From JAIBAC01 sp046331095 (GTDB lineage: Bacteria > Actinomycetota > Acidimicrobiia > UBA2766): a stretch of 64,000 nt of DNA. The stretch is from positions 186,001-250,000 of the forward strand of contig JAXLRM010000005.1 in assembly GCA_046331095.1 (NCBI GenBank), in the 5' to 3' direction. Below the pieces are notes generated by a model that saw only the letters and a program-made list of their open reading frames with translations, searched no databases and had not been told where the DNA came from. Positions 59,368-64,000 of this stretch are shown here, piece by piece. The number at the start of each line of letters is the position of its first letter. The stretch's first letter is position 1. A program made the translations under genes and the position numbers.

Positions 59368-60693
59368 ATGCGCATCGCCGTTCTGGGCGCCGGCGTGACC
59401 GGCGGCGTGATTGCCCGCGAGCTCGCCGGAGACGGCCATGAAGTCGTCGTGTACGAGGCGGGTGCCGAGGTCGGCGGCCTCGTCGCGAGCCACACGGTCG
59501 GTGGCACACCGCTCGAGATCTTCTACCACCACATCTTCACCCACGAGCACCACATCCGCGACCTGATCGAAGAGCTCGGCGTCGACGACAAGCTCGAGTG
59601 GCTGCCGTCCTCGGTGGGGATCCTCGACGCCGACGACAGGATCTGGCCGTTCACGAGCCCTCGCGACCTCCTCACGTTCGGACGCATCCCCGTAGTCGAC
59701 AGGCTCCGCATGGGCGTCACGTCCTTGCTGGCACCCCACCTCACCGACTGGCGCAAGCTCGACGACGTCCCGATCGAGGACTGGATCCGCAGGCTGATGG
59801 GCAAGCGCGTCCTCGACGAGGTCTGGGACCCCATGTTGCAGGTCAAATGGGGCGAGGTGCGCGAGGAAGTCCCCGCAGCGTGGCTGTGGGCGCGCCTGTC
59901 TCAGAGGCAGCGGTCGCGTGACAAGAAGGACATGGGCGAGCTCCTCGGCTACATGCACGGGGGGTTCAAACAGCTGTACGCGGCCCTGGGCGAGGATCTA
60001 GCGCGGCGCGGTGTCAAGTTGATGCTGAACACACCTGTGCACCGGATCGTGTGCGGCGCCGGCGGGACGCATCGGATCGAGACAGCTGCCGGCAGCGACT
60101 CCTTCGACCACGTGGTGTCGACCCTGCCCGTCCCGGTCTTCGCACGCCTCGCAGACGGCCTGCCGGAGGTGTACCGCAAGCGCGTGGAGTCGGTCGAGTA
60201 CATGTCGGTCGTCTGCGTGATCCTCACACTGGACCGGCAGGTCAACCCGGTCTACTGGCTCAACGTCGCCGACCGCACGATCCCGTTCGGAGCTTTCATC
60301 GAGCACACGAACCTGTTGCCGACCTCGGACTACGACGGTCACCACGTCGCCTACATGGGCCGCTACTTCGCGCCGCCGCACTACTCCGCGGAGGCGGCCG
60401 CGCTTGCGACGGGCGACCTCCACGAGATCGCCGAGGACTGGATCGGCCACCTCGCCAAGATCAACCCCGACTTCGACCGTTCGTGGGTGACCTCGGTCGC
60501 CCCGTTCCGCACGTTCTACGGTGCCCCCGTCGTCAAGGTCGGCCACGGCAAGCGGCGCCTGCCGTTCGCGACCCCGGTCGAGGGGATCTGGCTCGCGACG
60601 ATGGCGCAGATCTACCCCGACGACAGGGGCCAGTCCGAGGGCGTGCACCTGGCCCTCGACTGCGTGCGCTCGATGAACCTGCCACGGGCATGA
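59368..60693 (+). CDS. FAD/NAD(P)-binding amine-oxidase-fold oxidoreductase of glycan locus
   Basis: This 441-residue flavoprotein begins IAVLGAGVTGGVIARELAGDGHEVVVYEAGAEVGGLVASHTVGG, an FAD dinucleotide-binding motif followed by the family's ExGG-L-A stretch. The central part has VRYW-like LQVKWGEVREEVPAAWLWARL and MGELLGYMHGGFKQLYAALGEDL; the C-terminus has PVEGIWLATMAQIYPDDRGQSEGVHLALDCVRS. Similar proteins (protoporphyrinogen oxidase/UDP-galactopyranose mutase-like) are common in actinobacterial polysaccharide clusters next to a GT2 gene. ATG 59368 has AGGAG upstream; the next gene overlaps by 4 nt (ATGA). Reaction unknown; a flavin-dependent sugar mutase or dehydrogenase is possible. Confidence 0.85.
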   Translation: MRIAVLGAGVTGGVIARELAGDGHEVVVYEAGAEVGGLVASHTVGGTPLEIFYHHIFTHEHHIRDLIEELGVDDKLEWLPSSVGILDADDRIWPFTSPRDLLTFGRIPVVDRLRMGVTSLLAPHLTDWRKLDDVPIEDWIRRLMGKRVLDEVWDPMLQVKWGEVREEVPAAWLWARLSQRQRSRDKKDMGELLGYMHGGFKQLYAALGEDLARRGVKLMLNTPVHRIVCGAGGTHRIETAAGSDSFDHVVSTLPVPVFARLADGLPEVYRKRVESVEYMSVVCVILTLDRQVNPVYWLNVADRTIPFGAFIEHTNLLPTSDYDGHHVAYMGRYFAPPHYSAEAAALATGDLHEIAEDWIGHLAKINPDFDRSWVTSVAPFRTFYGAPVVKVGHGKRRLPFATPVEGIWLATMAQIYPDDRGQSEGVHLALDCVRSMNLPRA

Positions 60694-61634
60694 CCGGCCC
60701 GGCGGTCAGCGTCGTAGTGGCGTGCTTCGATCGACCCGACGGGGTCGCCGCCCTGGTCGCCGCTCTGGGCGAGCAGACCGTCTCGGACTTCGAGTTGATC
60801 GCCGTCGACCAAGTCGGCGATCAACGCGTGAAGGGGGTCCTTGACTCGGCCCCGTTCGCCACACGGTACCTGACCGAGATTCCGTCGGGGCCGAGCACGG
60901 TTCCTGGGCGCCTTCCTTCGAATGCCTCGCGGGCTCGCAACACCGGTGCGCTCGCCGCCGCGCCGATCGTGGTGTTCACCGACGACGACTGCGTGCCCGA
61001 ACCGGATTGGCTCGAGTTGGTCACGGAACCGCTGCGCACCGATCCCGGGGTGATCGCGGTCACCGGGCCGAACCGTGTGCTGCACGGAGCGGATCGCCTC
61101 CCCGCCGAAGAGCGCTTCGCCGGGCGGCGCCGCCCGCACCTCTTCGCAGGCCAGGGCGGCTCGTCGAACCTCGCCGTGCGCGACAAGGACTTCTTCGCCG
61201 TGGGTGGATTCGACACGTCGATCGGGCCGGGGACCGCGACCTTCGGCGCCGAGGATCAGCACCTGATCTGGCGCCTGCTGATCCGTGCCGAGGAGACCGG
61301 TGGCGCCGTCGCCTGCCGCCGCGACGCTGCCGTCACCGACCGGGTGCCTGCGAGCCGGGGCGCCCGACTGCGCCAGCGCTGGACCTACTGGGCGAGCTAC
61401 GGACGATTCCTGAGACGTGAGTTCGACGCCGAGGGCGAGACCGCCGCGGCGGATCTGTTCCATGACCAGTCCAAGCGCGAGGCACCTCGAGCGGTGGCGC
61501 ACATGTTGCGCGCCGGTATGCCGTTCGGGGCGCTGGAAGCCCTCGTCTCCGATGCCGCACTCCTCTGGGGCTGGCACCGTGGCCCCCGTCTCGCGCCGTT
61601 CGTCCCCGAGGTCGGCGCCTCCGGGGACACCTAG
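60690..61634 (+). CDS. Family 2 glycosyltransferase
   Basis: This 314-residue GT-A enzyme begins VSVVVACFDRPDGVAALVAALGEQTVSDFELIAVDQ. It has the acceptor-side RNTGALAAAPIVVFTDDDCVPEPDWLELVTEPL with a DDD metal site, GQGGSSNLAVRDKDFFAVGGFDTSIGPGTATFGAEDQHLIWRLL with the ED catalytic pair, and a C-terminal helical part. ATG 60690 overlaps the stop of the flavoprotein gene by 4 nt, so it is the last of a three-gene run. Its stop (61632-61634) precedes a family A array and convergent purL. Confidence 0.92.
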   Translation: MTGPAVSVVVACFDRPDGVAALVAALGEQTVSDFELIAVDQVGDQRVKGVLDSAPFATRYLTEIPSGPSTVPGRLPSNASRARNTGALAAAPIVVFTDDDCVPEPDWLELVTEPLRTDPGVIAVTGPNRVLHGADRLPAEERFAGRRRPHLFAGQGGSSNLAVRDKDFFAVGGFDTSIGPGTATFGAEDQHLIWRLLIRAEETGGAVACRRDAAVTDRVPASRGARLRQRWTYWASYGRFLRREFDAEGETAAADLFHDQSKREAPRAVAHMLRAGMPFGALEALVSDAALLWGWHRGPRLAPFVPEVGASGDT

Positions 61635-61645
61635 ACCCGGCCCCG

Positions 61646-61747
61646 TTGGAGCACCGCAGCGCCAAACCGATGGGTTGGAGCACCAGGCGGCCACCCGTGG
61701 CCGCCTGGTGCTCCAACCAACCCTCCTTGGCCGCCACGTGCTCCAAC
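61646..61747. repeat. Family A array, two forward and two inverted units, between convergent genes
   Basis: Forward units start at 61646 (TTGGAGCAC, GGCCA decayed) and 61675 (TTGGAGCACCAGGCGGCCA). Inverted units have CTCCAA at 61711 and 61741, 30 bp apart. The central pair GCACCAGGCGGCCAC and GTGGCCGCCTGGTGC forms a near-perfect hairpin over CC. The array lies between the stops of the GT2 gene and purL. Confidence 0.92.
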
Positions 61748-61764
61748 CCAGGGGCACGGTCAGA

Positions 61765-63938
<2,174 letters not shown>

Positions 63939-63942
<4 letters not shown>

Positions 63943-64000
63943 GCTGCCGGCACCCCCGCCGCCCACTTGACGAGGGACTCCACGAGCGGCCGCCCGTCGG
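63939..64000 (-). CDS. purQ: Phosphoribosylformylglycinamidine synthase subunit PurQ, C-terminal end
   Basis: The window ends within this gene; only the last 19 codons (DGRPLVESLVKWAAGVPAA) and TGA 63941-63939 are visible. The DGRPLVESLV stretch is the usual PurQ C-terminus after the catalytic His/Glu. The stop overlaps the purL GTG, the standard purQL coupling. The assignment rests on this short segment and the position directly before purL. Confidence 0.8.

Overview
The window is high-GC DNA with short intergenic gaps, frequent GTG starts, and stop/start overlaps of the GTGA and ATGA type. The content fits an actinomycetotal chromosome: a BldC-like regulator, an SCP-x-type thiolase with FadE-type dehydrogenase, a CtpE-like ATPase, and tRNAs without encoded CCA. 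A deep-branching lineage such as Acidimicrobiia is my best guess. That assignment is inference from gene content, not from a marker comparison.

Layout. 1-5.1 kb: the end of a thiolase, then dnaX-ybaB-recR on the minus strand preceded by a LARGE (Alu-domain) SRP RNA, a ParB-like nuclease-fold protein, and tRNA-Ser(GGA)-tadA-tRNA-Ser(CGA). 5.4-13.1 kb: an MFS exporter, a saccharopine-dehydrogenase-fold reductase, rmuC, a divergent FtsH-like protease and an acyl desaturase. 13.1-18.1 kb: a lipid-oxidation block (acyl-CoA dehydrogenase, Zn-alcohol dehydrogenase, nitronate-monooxygenase-fold protein, SCP-x-type thiolase). 18.2-21.7 kb: a small Cys-rich protein, a frameshifted CtpE-like P-type ATPase and an Fpg/Nei glycosylase. 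22-31.2 kb: a complete chemotaxis system (CheA, W, R, D, B, Y, C plus a PAS-REC protein, with a divergent poly-HAMP receptor). 31.3-37.7 kb: tRNA-Phe, a TetR regulator, a BldC-like protein, hydantoinase-type hyuA/hyuB, and parA overlapping a zinc-ribbon gene. 37.8-50 kb: an exopolysaccharide locus (glycosyltransferase, LhgO-like oxidase, sugar epimerase/reductase, PslG-like glycosidase, a glycosyltransferase-polymerase fusion, two Wzz-type proteins, an initiating sugar-phosphate transferase). 50.2-53.9 kb: purF and a histidine kinase with a receiver protein. 53.9-61.6 kb: more glycan genes. 61.8-64 kb: purL and the end of purQ.

Two themes link the window. First, three near-palindromes sharing the octamer ACTGATTC lie upstream of the nitronate-monooxygenase/alcohol-dehydrogenase divergent pair, upstream of the thiolase, and overlapping the promoter of the tetR gene 15 kb away. 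They look like the operators of one TetR-controlled lipid-oxidation regulon that includes autoregulation.

Second, the window carries three families of iterated palindromic elements in eight loci. Family A has a 30-bp period and core TTGGAGMACNNNNNGGCCA, in both orientations. Family B has outer arms AAACGCGGGC and CCCGCGTTT. Family C is 49 bp long with arms GACGTGGGGACG and CGTCCCCACGTC. Five of the seven intergenic loci lie between convergent genes. The eighth is inserted in frame in dnaX, adding a duplicated linker peptide.
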